Positions 1-6,167 of a stretch of 10,013 nucleotides of DNA are shown in pieces. The first letter of the stretch is position 1; each line of letters begins with the position of its first letter. The notes under the pieces were generated by a model that did not search any database, was not told where the DNA came from, and saw only the letters and a list, made by a program, of their open reading frames with translations. Origin of the DNA: Verrucomicrobiota bacterium. Its GTDB lineage: Bacteria > Verrucomicrobiota > Verrucomicrobiia > Limisphaerales > JAHEOI01. The stretch spans positions 1-10,013 of the forward strand of contig JAHEOI010000180.1 in assembly GCA_018610125.1 (NCBI GenBank), read 5' to 3'. The position numbers and the translations under genes were made by a program.

Positions 1-254
1 AGACTGCGTCCACCGCCTTGTCCTCGAGCACGCGGCGCAAATCTTCGACCGCCCGATCGGCACCCGATACGTTTCAGGGTCGTACTTTTTCGTTTTCGTC
101 GGGCGTGTCCAGACCATCGCGGTATCGTGGTGCACCTCGCCAATCTTGATGCGGTTGGCGGGGAACGGCGGCTCGGCCGCTTGCGCCCCCGAGAGGACGA
201 TCCCAAAACCCGCAAGGGCAAGGACCACCAAGATAAGGGGGTATCAAAACTCAT
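1..254 (-). pseudogene. Broken or chimeric 5' gene end: PhoD-like phosphatase start plus Gfo/Idh/MocA-like stretch
   Basis: Read on the minus strand, the frame open from 243 to the window edge gives a hydrophobic segment (LILVVLALAGFGIVLSGAQA), then ANRIKIGEVHHDTAMVWTR. This is the signal peptide plus opening beta-strand pattern (IKIGEV...A.VWTR) of PhoD-type alkaline phosphatases/phosphodiesterases. This frame has no ATG. The nearest ATG (254-252) is one frame off, and one extra C in the CCCCC run at 237-241 would join them. From 73 to 1 a different frame reads ADRAVEDLRRVLEDKAVDAV, which matches the DLRxVLxDKxVDAV segment of Gfo/Idh/MocA oxidoreductases. Two families in two frames within 250 bp suggest a frameshifted, recombined or decayed locus. 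The gene runs off the left edge, so I cannot tell whether a working copy continues. Alternatives are a TTG/GTG start for an intact PhoD gene, or sequencing error. Confidence 0.4.
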
Positions 255-329
255 CGATGTTTCCGCCGACGCTTCCGCTTGTGCCCTAACTCGTCTTAAG
301 AACTCGTTCGAACGCCTTTGGTGCTCAGG

Positions 330-359
330 ATTAAAAACGTGCACCCGATGAGAGTTCAA
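330..359 (-). promoter_or_regulatory. Possible sigma70-like promoter for the PhoD-like fragment
   Basis: The minus strand carries TTGAAC (359-354), an 18-bp spacer, and TTTAAT (335-330), which match TTGACA in 4 of 6 and TATAAT in 5 of 6 positions. It lies about 75 bp upstream of the ATG at 254 and points toward the PhoD-like fragment. Such matches also arise by chance in AT-rich intergenic DNA, so this is a weak call. Confidence 0.3.
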
Positions 360-614
360 CGACTTATGGGCCAAATGGAACGAAGCATGGAAAGGAACTG
401 ACGGCATATTGAAACGCAAAAAAAGCGAGTACTTCCGATTGTTTTTCAAGAGAGTCGGAACAAAGCGCTGTCGAGACGAAAAATTCGCCGATTTTTGGAA
501 AGGACGGTTTTCGACCCCATTGCCCCCGCTCTCGCCCCTCATACCTTATCCTTGGCTAACCGGATCCCCGCAAACTGCCAACGCTTATCGGGCGGAAAAA
601 AGTTTCGATATGGT
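360..614. other. Non-coding stretch between the PhoD-like fragment and the transposase relic
   Basis: I find no convincing gene here. Short open frames on the plus strand (for example from 409 and from 495) have low-complexity, basic or proline-rich translations and no recognisable family pattern. A 6-bp inverted repeat (TTCCGA/TCGGAA) lies around 438-468 but has no T-tract. The catalytic N-terminal half of the downstream RAYT transposase would be expected here, but I cannot see an HxH motif or other Y1 signature in any frame. Confidence 0.4.
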
Positions 615-860
615 GAGGGGAGGCAGGAAAGCCGGCTCCAGAAGGCGGAACGATTGGTGTGCAAAGGACTAAGTAGATCCGAGTTGAGGGAACCGGATTT
701 GGCGGCGTTGGCCAAAGGCGAATTGCGGAAGATCGAGATTGCCCAACGGCTGCGGGAGGAGATCGTCGTGACCGTGAAATGGATCGCGGAAAGGCTTTGG
801 ATGGGCAGTGTGGCTTATGTCAACAACCGATTGTACTTAAAGCGCAAAAGCAAACTGTAA
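615..860 (+). pseudogene. C-terminal remnant of a REP-associated (RAYT/Y1-type) transposase
   Basis: The plus-strand frame ending in TAA at 858-860 translates to EGRQESRLQKAERLV, then a linker, then KIEIAQRLREEIVVTVKWIAERLWMGSVAYVNNRLY. This is the usual tail of REP-associated tyrosine transposases (family pattern roughly K.ela.rLR.eTt.TL.WIAerLqMGs..yv..ll). In the family this tail follows a Y1/HUH domain of about 120-150 residues that nicks single-stranded DNA at REP palindromes. No HUH motif is visible upstream and no credible start precedes the match; the ATG at 495 opens into unrelated sequence. I therefore read it as a 5'-truncated, inactive relic. It fits with the GTAG-type palindromes near 6100, 9260 and 9390, which are the substrate class of these enzymes. 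Confident of the family tail, less so of exact limits. Confidence 0.55.
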
Positions 861-1246
861 TGGTAAAAAGGGGATTAGCTGATAATAAGAACTGCTTTGC
901 TCGGGGATGATGGGATTAGGTGTGAGGATGGATGACTGAGTTGCAGGAGGTTTGTGGGCCCCACGGATCGCGAACCCCCAGATATTAAAGCGTACTCTCG
1001 CCCTTTTGAACCCCCGGCCCCTTTGGGGGCCTCACCGGCACTCTTAGTCCCCGAAACGCCAAAGGTCATAGGGGCTCAGAAATGCGGATGCACAGTAAGC
1101 GACTCGGTCGAAAGCTCGTCCAGGATCGGCCGTTGGACAACCCAATGCGAGCACTTCCCCTCCTGTTGAGTCTCCGAAAAGTGGCCCAGAAATGGCCCAC
1201 AGAGAAGTTTGGTGCGCTAGCCTTCCGTAACTAGCCTGATAATCAA
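861..1246. other. Gene-poor stretch between transposase relic and tRNA
   Basis: I recognise no gene here; open frames on both strands are short and unlike known families. Visible structures are a GGCCCC-TTTG-GGGGCC inverted repeat (1016-1031), two GAACCCCC copies near 972 and 1008, and two direct TGGCCCA copies 11 bp apart (1182-1188 and 1193-1199), about 50-65 bp beyond the 3' end of the tRNA gene. The sequence immediately beyond the tRNA CCA has no T-tract hairpin. The stretch may be decayed mobile DNA next to a tRNA, but no integrase gene or tRNA 3'-end duplicate is present. Confidence 0.35.
1182..1199. repeat. Two direct TGGCCCA repeats, 11-bp period
   Basis: TGGCCCA occurs at 1182-1188 and again at 1193-1199, one helical turn apart, close to the 3' side of tRNA-Met. 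Phased short direct repeats beside a tRNA gene resemble arm-type binding sites of tyrosine integrases, but no integrase gene is in the window. The functional reading is speculative. Confidence 0.25.
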
Positions 1247-1321
1247 TGGTGCCAGAGGCAGGATTTGAACCTGCGACCCAAGGCTTATGAGTCCTCTGCT
1301 CTACCGCTGAGCTACTCTGGC
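1247..1321 (-). tRNA. tRNA-Met (anticodon CAU), with encoded CCA
   Basis: The minus strand folds as a complete tRNA of 75 nt. The acceptor stem GCCAGAG/CTCTGGC is perfect, the D stem is GCTC/GAGC, the anticodon loop is CTCATAA with anticodon CAT (plus-strand 1287-1289), the T arm is GCAGG-TTCAAAT-CCTGC, and CCA is encoded at the 3' end. The anticodon stem closes with four pairs plus an A-G mismatch at its loop end, under the GACTCATAAGCC context often seen in bacterial elongator tRNA-Met. A CAU anticodon could also mark tRNA-Ile2 (lysidine-modified), which sequence alone does not settle. It is not an initiator type, because its first base pair (G-C) is intact. It is a stand-alone gene downstream of the rluA-family gene and the minisatellite. 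Confidence 0.93.
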
Positions 1322-1346
1322 ACAGTAGCCAAATGACTGCGCTAAC

Positions 1347-1375
1347 AGCCTAGCGGTCCATTGCGACGAATGCAA
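1347..1375 (-). promoter_or_regulatory. Weak candidate promoter for the tRNA-Met gene
   Basis: The minus strand has TTGCAT (1375-1370), a 17-bp spacer and TAGGCT (1352-1347), about 25 bp before the mature tRNA 5' end. Spacing and position fit a tRNA promoter, but the hexamer matches are poor. The call rests mainly on the need for transcription start between the minisatellite and the tRNA, unless the tRNA is read through from the rluA-family gene. Confidence 0.25.
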
Positions 1376-1396
1376 GCGAGAGATCGTTCTGAAGAG

Positions 1397-1523
1397 AAGG
1401 TGGGAAGGTGGGAAGGTGGGAAGGTAGGAAGGTGGGAAGGTAGGAAGGTGAGAAGGTAGGAAGGTAGGAAGGTGGGAAGGTAGGAAGGTAGGAAGGTGGG
1501 AAGGTGGGAAGGTGGGAGGTCGG
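1397..1523. repeat. 8-bp minisatellite, (AAGGTRGG) x 15 plus a partial unit
   Basis: Starting at 1397 there are 15 uninterrupted octamers, all AAGGTGGG or AAGGTAGG except one AAGGTGAG (1445-1452), ending at 1516 with a degenerate partial copy to 1523. The array is purine-rich and strongly strand-asymmetric (G-rich on plus, C-rich on minus). Because 8 is not a multiple of 3, every frame reads a repeated 8-residue peptide (for example LPTFLPSH on minus). These open frames are products of the repeat, not genes. The array lies between the rluA-family gene and tRNA-Met, about 75 bp upstream of the tRNA. Copy number probably varies between strains by replication slippage. The interspersed A/G variants suggest past unit exchange rather than a fresh expansion. 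Confidence 0.95.
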
Positions 1524-1596
1524 AGGACAAAAGAATAGACGGTCGTCAATTAATTTGTCGCGTTGATTGTTTCTTCGGGATGAATGAGCGGATGCC

Positions 1597-2454
1597 TCAA
1601 AAGGTGGCGGCGAATTTGCGGAGGTATTTAACAGCAACGGCGAAGTCCTTGGGCCATGGAGCGTGAATGGAGACGGTCTCCCCGGTTGTCGGTTGGCTGA
1701 TATGGAGCTCTTCGGCATGCAAGGCGCTCCGCGCAATCAGTGGCTTTTCCGGCTCATCCGGTTTCCGTTTGTAGCGACGCTTGAGTCGCGATAACCATAT
1801 CGGTTGGCCGCCGTACTGGGTGTCGCCTACGACAGGGAGGCCGACATGTTGCAGGTGAACCCGAATTTGGTGCTGTCGCCCGGAATCGAGTCGGCAACAG
1901 AGCAGGGTGTAGCCGCGGTAGCGCTCGCGCACCTCCACGAGGGTACGTGCCTTTTTGCCCTGCTTGGGATCGACACGGACCAGCCACGGTTTTGTGGGAT
2001 GGTGGGCCAATTTGGCGTTGATCTCGAATTGGTCCTCTTCGGGCGTGTCATGGACCAAAGCCGCGTAAATCTTGGCCGGCTGGTGCTGATTGAACTGATT
2101 CCCGAGATTCCGTAATGTCGCTTTGTCCTTGGCAAGCAGGATGACCCCGCTCGTTTCAAAATCGAGGCGATGGGCATTGGCGAGGTAGTCCAAATTTCTG
2201 GATGCGGCCCAAGGGGTCCGTTCTTCGATGTGCTGATGGAGGAGCTTCATCAGGTTGGGTCGATTTGGGTCATACCGATCCGGGGATGTTAAGAGCCGGG
2301 CCGGTTTGTAAAGGGCCATGAGTTGGTCATCCTCGTACAGCACAGGGATCTCCCAGTATTGTTTGGTCTGACGGGCCGATAATTTGATGACCGGATAGGA
2401 GGATTCAGACTTGGTCATGGCGTCAGTGAGAGATTGATTTCGTAAAAGGGTCAT
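1597..2454 (-). CDS. RluA-family RNA pseudouridine synthase, no S4 domain
   Basis: This 285-residue protein isomerises uridine to pseudouridine in rRNA or tRNA. The catalytic motif is HRLDFETSG at residues 95-103, with Asp98 as nucleophile. SGRQHQIRVHL, the counterpart of the family's SGRTHQIRVHL motif, follows near residues 191-201 and then VGDTQYGG. The N-terminus lacks an S4 RNA-binding domain, so it is closer to RluA/RluC-short or TruC-like members than to RluD. The target base cannot be told from sequence. The start at 2454 is the outermost ATG; Met13 (2418) is an alternative, and neither has a clear Shine-Dalgarno site. The gene lies 127 bp after the PpiD/SurA-like gene, with two inverted repeats in the gap, one only 4 nt from the ATG. 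It is probably the last gene of the minus-strand cluster before tRNA-Met. Confidence 0.9.
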   Translation of the reverse strand: MTLLRNQSLTDAMTKSESSYPVIKLSARQTKQYWEIPVLYEDDQLMALYKPARLLTSPDRYDPNRPNLMKLLHQHIEERTPWAASRNLDYLANAHRLDFETSGVILLAKDKATLRNLGNQFNQHQPAKIYAALVHDTPEEDQFEINAKLAHHPTKPWLVRVDPKQGKKARTLVEVRERYRGYTLLCCRLDSGRQHQIRVHLQHVGLPVVGDTQYGGQPIWLSRLKRRYKRKPDEPEKPLIARSALHAEELHISQPTTGETVSIHAPWPKDFAVAVKYLRKFAATF

Positions 2455-2458
2455 AATA

Positions 2459-2480
2459 GGAGATCCCGACTGGGATCTCC
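2459..2480 (-). promoter_or_regulatory. Perfect 9-bp inverted repeat touching the rluA-family start
   Basis: GGAGATCCC (2459-2467), a 4-nt loop, and GGGATCTCC (2472-2480) form a perfect palindrome ending 4 nt before the ATG at 2454. In RNA it would make a stable hairpin over the ribosome landing site. There is no T-tract, so it is not a standard terminator. It may be a translational control hairpin, a protein operator, or a REP-like palindrome. Confidence 0.5.
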
Positions 2481-2512
2481 ATGATAATGCCCTCGAGAGG
2501 AAGCTCGCTTGT

Positions 2513-2536
2513 GGGACGCTCTATAGTAGGCGTCCC
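2513..2536 (-). promoter_or_regulatory. 7-bp inverted repeat in the chaperone-rluA gap
   Basis: GGGACGC (2513-2519) and GCGTCCC (2530-2536) are exact reverse complements around a 10-nt loop, tctatagtag. The hairpin lies 45-70 bp after the chaperone gene stop. It has no U-tract, so it could be a weak transcript-end or RNA-stabilising hairpin, or an operator. The TATAGA on the minus strand inside the loop could serve as a -10 box for the next gene, but I see no good -35. Confidence 0.35.
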
Positions 2537-2581
2537 TGCAAAGGGTGGCGATGGAACCTGTGGGCGGCGTTGCGGTCCCCG

Positions 2582-4294
2582 TCAAGGAGAGGGGGAGGAA
2601 GTAGTGGCATTTGTTTGCCCTGAACCGGAGCCGTCACCTCCTTGTCCCGCACCGGGCTGTCGTAGATTCGCTTCATTCATCTCTTGGCGAACCCACTCAT
2701 TGAAGGCGGCATAACGCCGCTGGTTGCGCATGTCCTCCATGTAGGAGGTGAGCTCTTTGTTCAGCTTCTCGTCGGAGACCTGATCGAACTGCTTGAGATG
2801 GACAATGAATGAGTTTCGGCGACTGCTCTTGAGCTCGCTGACATCGCCTGGTTTGAGGTTGAAAGCGGTATTTTTCAGACTCGAGAAACTGATTTTTGAG
2901 GTCACCTCGGCATCGGGCAACTTCCGGGTTGTCAGGGAGAAGGGAGGTGGGGTGTAAAGCTCTTTTCCTTCTTCCTTTGCCACTGCGGCGAATGATTTCC
3001 CTTGGGCCATGGCATTCGTCAGTGTGTTGTAGAAGGCTGTCCCTTCCTTTTCTGTCATTTTTTGGGCTTGCTGACGGCGATAATCGGCGACCACCTCATC
3101 ACGGACTTCTTTGAGCGGGGGGACCTCGCTTGGTATTGTTCGTTTGAGCCCATAGACATAAAAGGCGTCCTCACCGGCAACCGGGGTCCCGATCGGTTGC
3201 TGTGGCGTCCTATCGAAGGCTTCGCTTGTGAACCGATTCGTGGCATTAATCCCACTGGGAGAGCCACGGCGACTGAACGGCTCGGTTTCATTCACGCTAT
3301 AGCCCTTGGCGGCCGCCAGCTTCTCGAGGGTTTCAAGGGAGGGGCCTTGATCGTAAACCTGATTTAGGAAATCGTAAGCCGCTCGCTTGGCGAAAAGCTT
3401 GGCTCGCTGTTCCTTGAACCGGTTTTCGATCTGTTCCTTGGCTTTCTTTTCCGGGAGCGGCTTTCCTTCGTCGTTGGTGAAGGAATTGGTCCCTTGTTGC
3501 TGATAATAAGCGTTGATCTGCTGGCCAAGGTTGGAGTTCGTTTTTGCCCAAGTTTGGGCCTGATCCAGATAATTCGTCTCAGGAAACTTGACGTAGCTAA
3601 GCTGAATTTGCTTGCGGGTTCGATACATGGCGGACCGGTTTGTGTAAAACTGCGAGAGGGCATCCGGCTCGATCGTGACGCTATCGAGATGATTGGAGAT
3701 GGAAAAGACGACCACTTCGGTCTTGGCTTGGCGATTTTCGCGTCGGAAGTTCTCTTTGGCCTCTTGGGGAGTGACGAGCGCTCCGCTGACGCCGACGAGC
3801 GAGACCAAGTGCTGCGTCCCAATTTCGTGGCGCAAGAAGCGCTGAAAATCTTCTTTTTGGATTCCGGCTCTTCGGCGCAGGTTGGTCAGGAGCTGACTGT
3901 AGCGCGACTTTTGGAATTGGCCTTCTTGATTCTGAAAGATCTCGGTAACCCGCTTCGCGACCGATTGGATCGGGACGTCGATTCCGAGATCCCGTTGCTT
4001 GTAGTTTAGCAAGAGGCGATTGAGCGTCTCTCGGTCCTCATTGAAGCGTTTTTGTGCCCGCGGATCATTGCCCGGCAAATTGCCGTAGCGGAAGAAGTAG
4101 GCGAGGCGGACTTCGGCAAAGGCATCCTGATACTCCTCTCTCCCGATTTTTTTCCCTTCAATGGAGCCGAAATCGACTTGGCCACCTCCCGGCATTCGCG
4201 GGGTGGACGGTGCCAAGAAGATCACAAAGCTCACGATGACGAGGCTGATCAGGAGAAAGCTCCAAAACTGATGACGTCGAATAAAGTGAAACAT
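2582..4294 (-). CDS. PpiD/SurA-like membrane-anchored periplasmic folding chaperone
   Basis: A 570-residue protein with a short basic N-terminus (FHFIRRHQF), one membrane anchor at about residues 11-29, and a long periplasmic part. Residues 40-230 fit the SurA/PpiD N-terminal chaperone domain (entry IEGKKIGREEYQDAF; charged helices follow). Residues 227-410 begin like a parvulin domain (RKQIQLSYVKFPETNYL) but carry a Q/N/K-rich helical stretch in place of the usual parvulin core, then finish with PPLKEVRDEVVADYRRQQA. Residues 418-505 form a second PpiD-like module. The tail from about 546 is G/S/T/Q-rich. Prolyl isomerase activity is doubtful, so a holdase role at the inner membrane is more likely. 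A GAGGA Shine-Dalgarno sits 9 nt before the ATG, the clearest in the window. The gene starts 88 bp after prfC. Confidence 0.82.
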   Translation of the reverse strand: MFHFIRRHQFWSFLLISLVIVSFVIFLAPSTPRMPGGGQVDFGSIEGKKIGREEYQDAFAEVRLAYFFRYGNLPGNDPRAQKRFNEDRETLNRLLLNYKQRDLGIDVPIQSVAKRVTEIFQNQEGQFQKSRYSQLLTNLRRRAGIQKEDFQRFLRHEIGTQHLVSLVGVSGALVTPQEAKENFRRENRQAKTEVVVFSISNHLDSVTIEPDALSQFYTNRSAMYRTRKQIQLSYVKFPETNYLDQAQTWAKTNSNLGQQINAYYQQQGTNSFTNDEGKPLPEKKAKEQIENRFKEQRAKLFAKRAAYDFLNQVYDQGPSLETLEKLAAAKGYSVNETEPFSRRGSPSGINATNRFTSEAFDRTPQQPIGTPVAGEDAFYVYGLKRTIPSEVPPLKEVRDEVVADYRRQQAQKMTEKEGTAFYNTLTNAMAQGKSFAAVAKEEGKELYTPPPFSLTTRKLPDAEVTSKISFSSLKNTAFNLKPGDVSELKSSRRNSFIVHLKQFDQVSDEKLNKELTSYMEDMRNQRRYAAFNEWVRQEMNEANLRQPGAGQGGDGSGSGQTNATTSSPSP

Positions 4295-4382
4295 GACTAT
4301 TTTTCCTCAACGTTCTTAATAACCGGAACCCAGCTCAGCCGCTCCAGCGCTTTGAGTCAAGGTTTTTTCCGTTTTCATGATT

Positions 4383-5996
4383 TTATGAAACTTCGGCAGG
4401 CTCTTGTCTCGGAAAGGGGAGCGTGCTGATCGGGCATTCCGGATTCCTTTCCGAGAAAAACTGAGCGCTCCAGCCGTCGGAAAAGAGGATGACGACCTGC
4501 CCTTCGGTATCCTCCGCGAGCTGTGCCCCTGTCGGTAGGATGGAGTCGTCCAGCCTATCGGGATCGATTTTGGGGCTAAGCCATCGCATCACTTCCCACG
4601 GGGCGCTTTCCAACCGAGAATCCGCTCCGTATTCATTTTTGAGGCGATGCTGAACCACCTCAAACTGGAGCGGACCCACGGCAGCCAGCAGGTGACCTTT
4701 CTGGGGTGTATTTCGAAGGGTTATCGTTTGCACAACGCCTTCTTGGAGGAGCTGCTTGAGTCCATCTCGAAAGCGCTTGAATTGAGAGGTGTTCGTGCTG
4801 ATCAGGTAAGCGAAGCACTCCGGGGTAAACCGGGGGATCTCGTCGAAGACGATCGATTGGTCTTCGGTGAGGGTATCGCCGATACCGAAATCCGTATGTC
4901 CGACCAACCCGAGAACATCCCCGGCGTAACCTTCATCCATCGTCTCGCGGTCCTGTCCAAAGAGCTTATGCGAGCTGGAGAGGCGGACTTTTTTCCCCGT
5001 ACGGCTATGGGTGACCGACATATCTCGGGTAAACTTACCTGAGCAGACCCGAAGAAAGGCGATTCGATCACGATGCTTCGGATCCATGTTGGCCTGGATC
5101 TTGAAGATAAAACCTGAGAACCGTTCGTGTTCCGGAGTCACTCGGCCATTCTCGGTTTCCTTCGGTTGGGGAGGTGCGGAATACTTTAGGAACGCATCCA
5201 GCAGGAGTTGCACCCCGAAGTTGTTGCTGGCGCTGCCGAAGAAAACGGGTGTCATATCGCCGGCCAGGACAGTCTCTTGATCCAGGGTCTCGCCCGCGCC
5301 CTCGAGCATCTCCAGCTCCTCACGGACTTGGCCGAGGGTTTCTCGAGGCAACTGTTGTTGAACGAGCTCATCCGAGAAATCGGCGACTTCGACAGGAGCG
5401 CGATAACTGCCGCCCGGGACGCGCTCAAAGAGGTGGACCTGCTTTGAGGCGCGGTCATAAACCCCTTTGAAATCGGGACCGGACCCCAACGGCCAATTCA
5501 TCGGGCAGACCTGTAACTGGAGGGTTTGCTCGATCTCGTCGAGCAGTGCCATCGGGTCTTTAATCGGGCGATCCACCTTGTTCATGAAGGTAAATATAGG
5601 GACGCCACGACGTCGACAGACCTCAAAGAGCTTTTGGGTCTGGCTTTCGATCCCTTTGGCGGCGTCGATCACCATGACGACCGCATCGACGGCGGTTAGG
5701 ACGCGATAGGTGTCCTCTGAGAAGTCCTTATGGCCGGGCGTATCGAGGAGATTGACGCGAAATCCGTGGTAATCAAACTGGAGGACGGTGGACGAGACCG
5801 AGATGCCCCGCTGGCGCTCGAGCTCCATCCAGTCGGAGGTCGAGGCCCGTTGATTTTTTCTTGCGGTGACCGACCCGGCAAGCTGGACTGCGCCGCCATA
5901 GAGCAGAAATTTCTCCGTTAGCGTCGTTTTCCCTGCGTCCGGATGGGAGATGATGGCAAAGGTTCGTCGACGTCTTATCTCTTCACTAAACTTCAT
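4383..5996 (-). CDS. prfC: Peptide chain release factor 3 (RF3)
   Basis: A cytoplasmic translational GTPase that removes RF1/RF2 from the ribosome after termination. Numbered from the ATG at 5996 (537 residues; E. coli RF3 has 529): P-loop SHPDAGKTT (17-25), switch I RGIS (63-66), DTPGH (85-89), NKVD (139-142), then the RF3 signatures GVYDR, VFFGSASNNFGV and FKIQANMDPKHRDRIAFLRV, all intact. The open frame extends back to 6119, but its first residues (MRLPAALS...) are translated from a REP-like palindrome, so that start is unlikely. Real options are the ATG pair at 6056, with AGGA 9 nt upstream, or 5996, which gives the family-typical 12 residues before TFAIISHPD. I prefer 5996 for length, without certainty. 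It lies downstream of pyrB and upstream of the chaperone gene, on the same strand. Confidence 0.95.
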   Translation of the reverse strand: MKFSEEIRRRRTFAIISHPDAGKTTLTEKFLLYGGAVQLAGSVTARKNQRASTSDWMELERQRGISVSSTVLQFDYHGFRVNLLDTPGHKDFSEDTYRVLTAVDAVVMVIDAAKGIESQTQKLFEVCRRRGVPIFTFMNKVDRPIKDPMALLDEIEQTLQLQVCPMNWPLGSGPDFKGVYDRASKQVHLFERVPGGSYRAPVEVADFSDELVQQQLPRETLGQVREELEMLEGAGETLDQETVLAGDMTPVFFGSASNNFGVQLLLDAFLKYSAPPQPKETENGRVTPEHERFSGFIFKIQANMDPKHRDRIAFLRVCSGKFTRDMSVTHSRTGKKVRLSSSHKLFGQDRETMDEGYAGDVLGLVGHTDFGIGDTLTEDQSIVFDEIPRFTPECFAYLISTNTSQFKRFRDGLKQLLQEGVVQTITLRNTPQKGHLLAAVGPLQFEVVQHRLKNEYGADSRLESAPWEVMRWLSPKIDPDRLDDSILPTGAQLAEDTEGQVVILFSDGWSAQFFSERNPECPISTLPFPRQEPAEVS

Positions 5997-6098
5997 ATTT
6001 TCAGACAGCCCCTTAATGTCCGGAGCGTATTCCACGGTCTGGGTAGCATCCATCATTGCAAAAGGTCCTGCCGGTCCTGCACGAGCACGAGGAGGGGA

Positions 6099-6127
6099 CA
6101 AAGCGGCTGGCAGCCGCATCTACTTTG
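6099..6127 (-). repeat. REP-like palindrome with GTAG tag, between pyrB and prfC
   Basis: GCGGCT (6103-6108), loop GGC, AGCCGC (6112-6117), then AT and CTAC (6120-6123) on the plus strand. The whole is framed by CAAA (6099-6102) and TTTG (6124-6127). Read on minus it is 5'-GTAG followed by a GC-rich hairpin, the layout of REP elements processed by RAYT transposases. It lies outside the genes if prfC starts at 6056 or 5996. Confidence 0.55.
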
Positions 6128-6167
6128 ATCGTCCATGCAGGAACGTTTGCAACGAGTAATAAATAGG

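Noticed and set aside
1005..1013. A GGGTTCAAA motif on minus, like a tRNA T-loop fragment
   Set aside because: Only 9 bp match, with no paired T stem or acceptor sequence; a chance match rather than an att duplicate.
1397..1523. CRISPR array
   Set aside because: Units are 8 bp, adjoining, with no unique spacers; it is a minisatellite.
1301..1736. Several overlapping minus-strand open frames encoding LPTFLPSH-type repeats
   Set aside because: They are translations of the 8-bp minisatellite in three frames, and one crosses the tRNA. There is no family pattern or plausible start.
6057..6119. prfC start at 6119
   Set aside because: The added residues are translated from a REP-like palindrome and have no counterpart in RF3; starts at 6056 or 5996 fit better.
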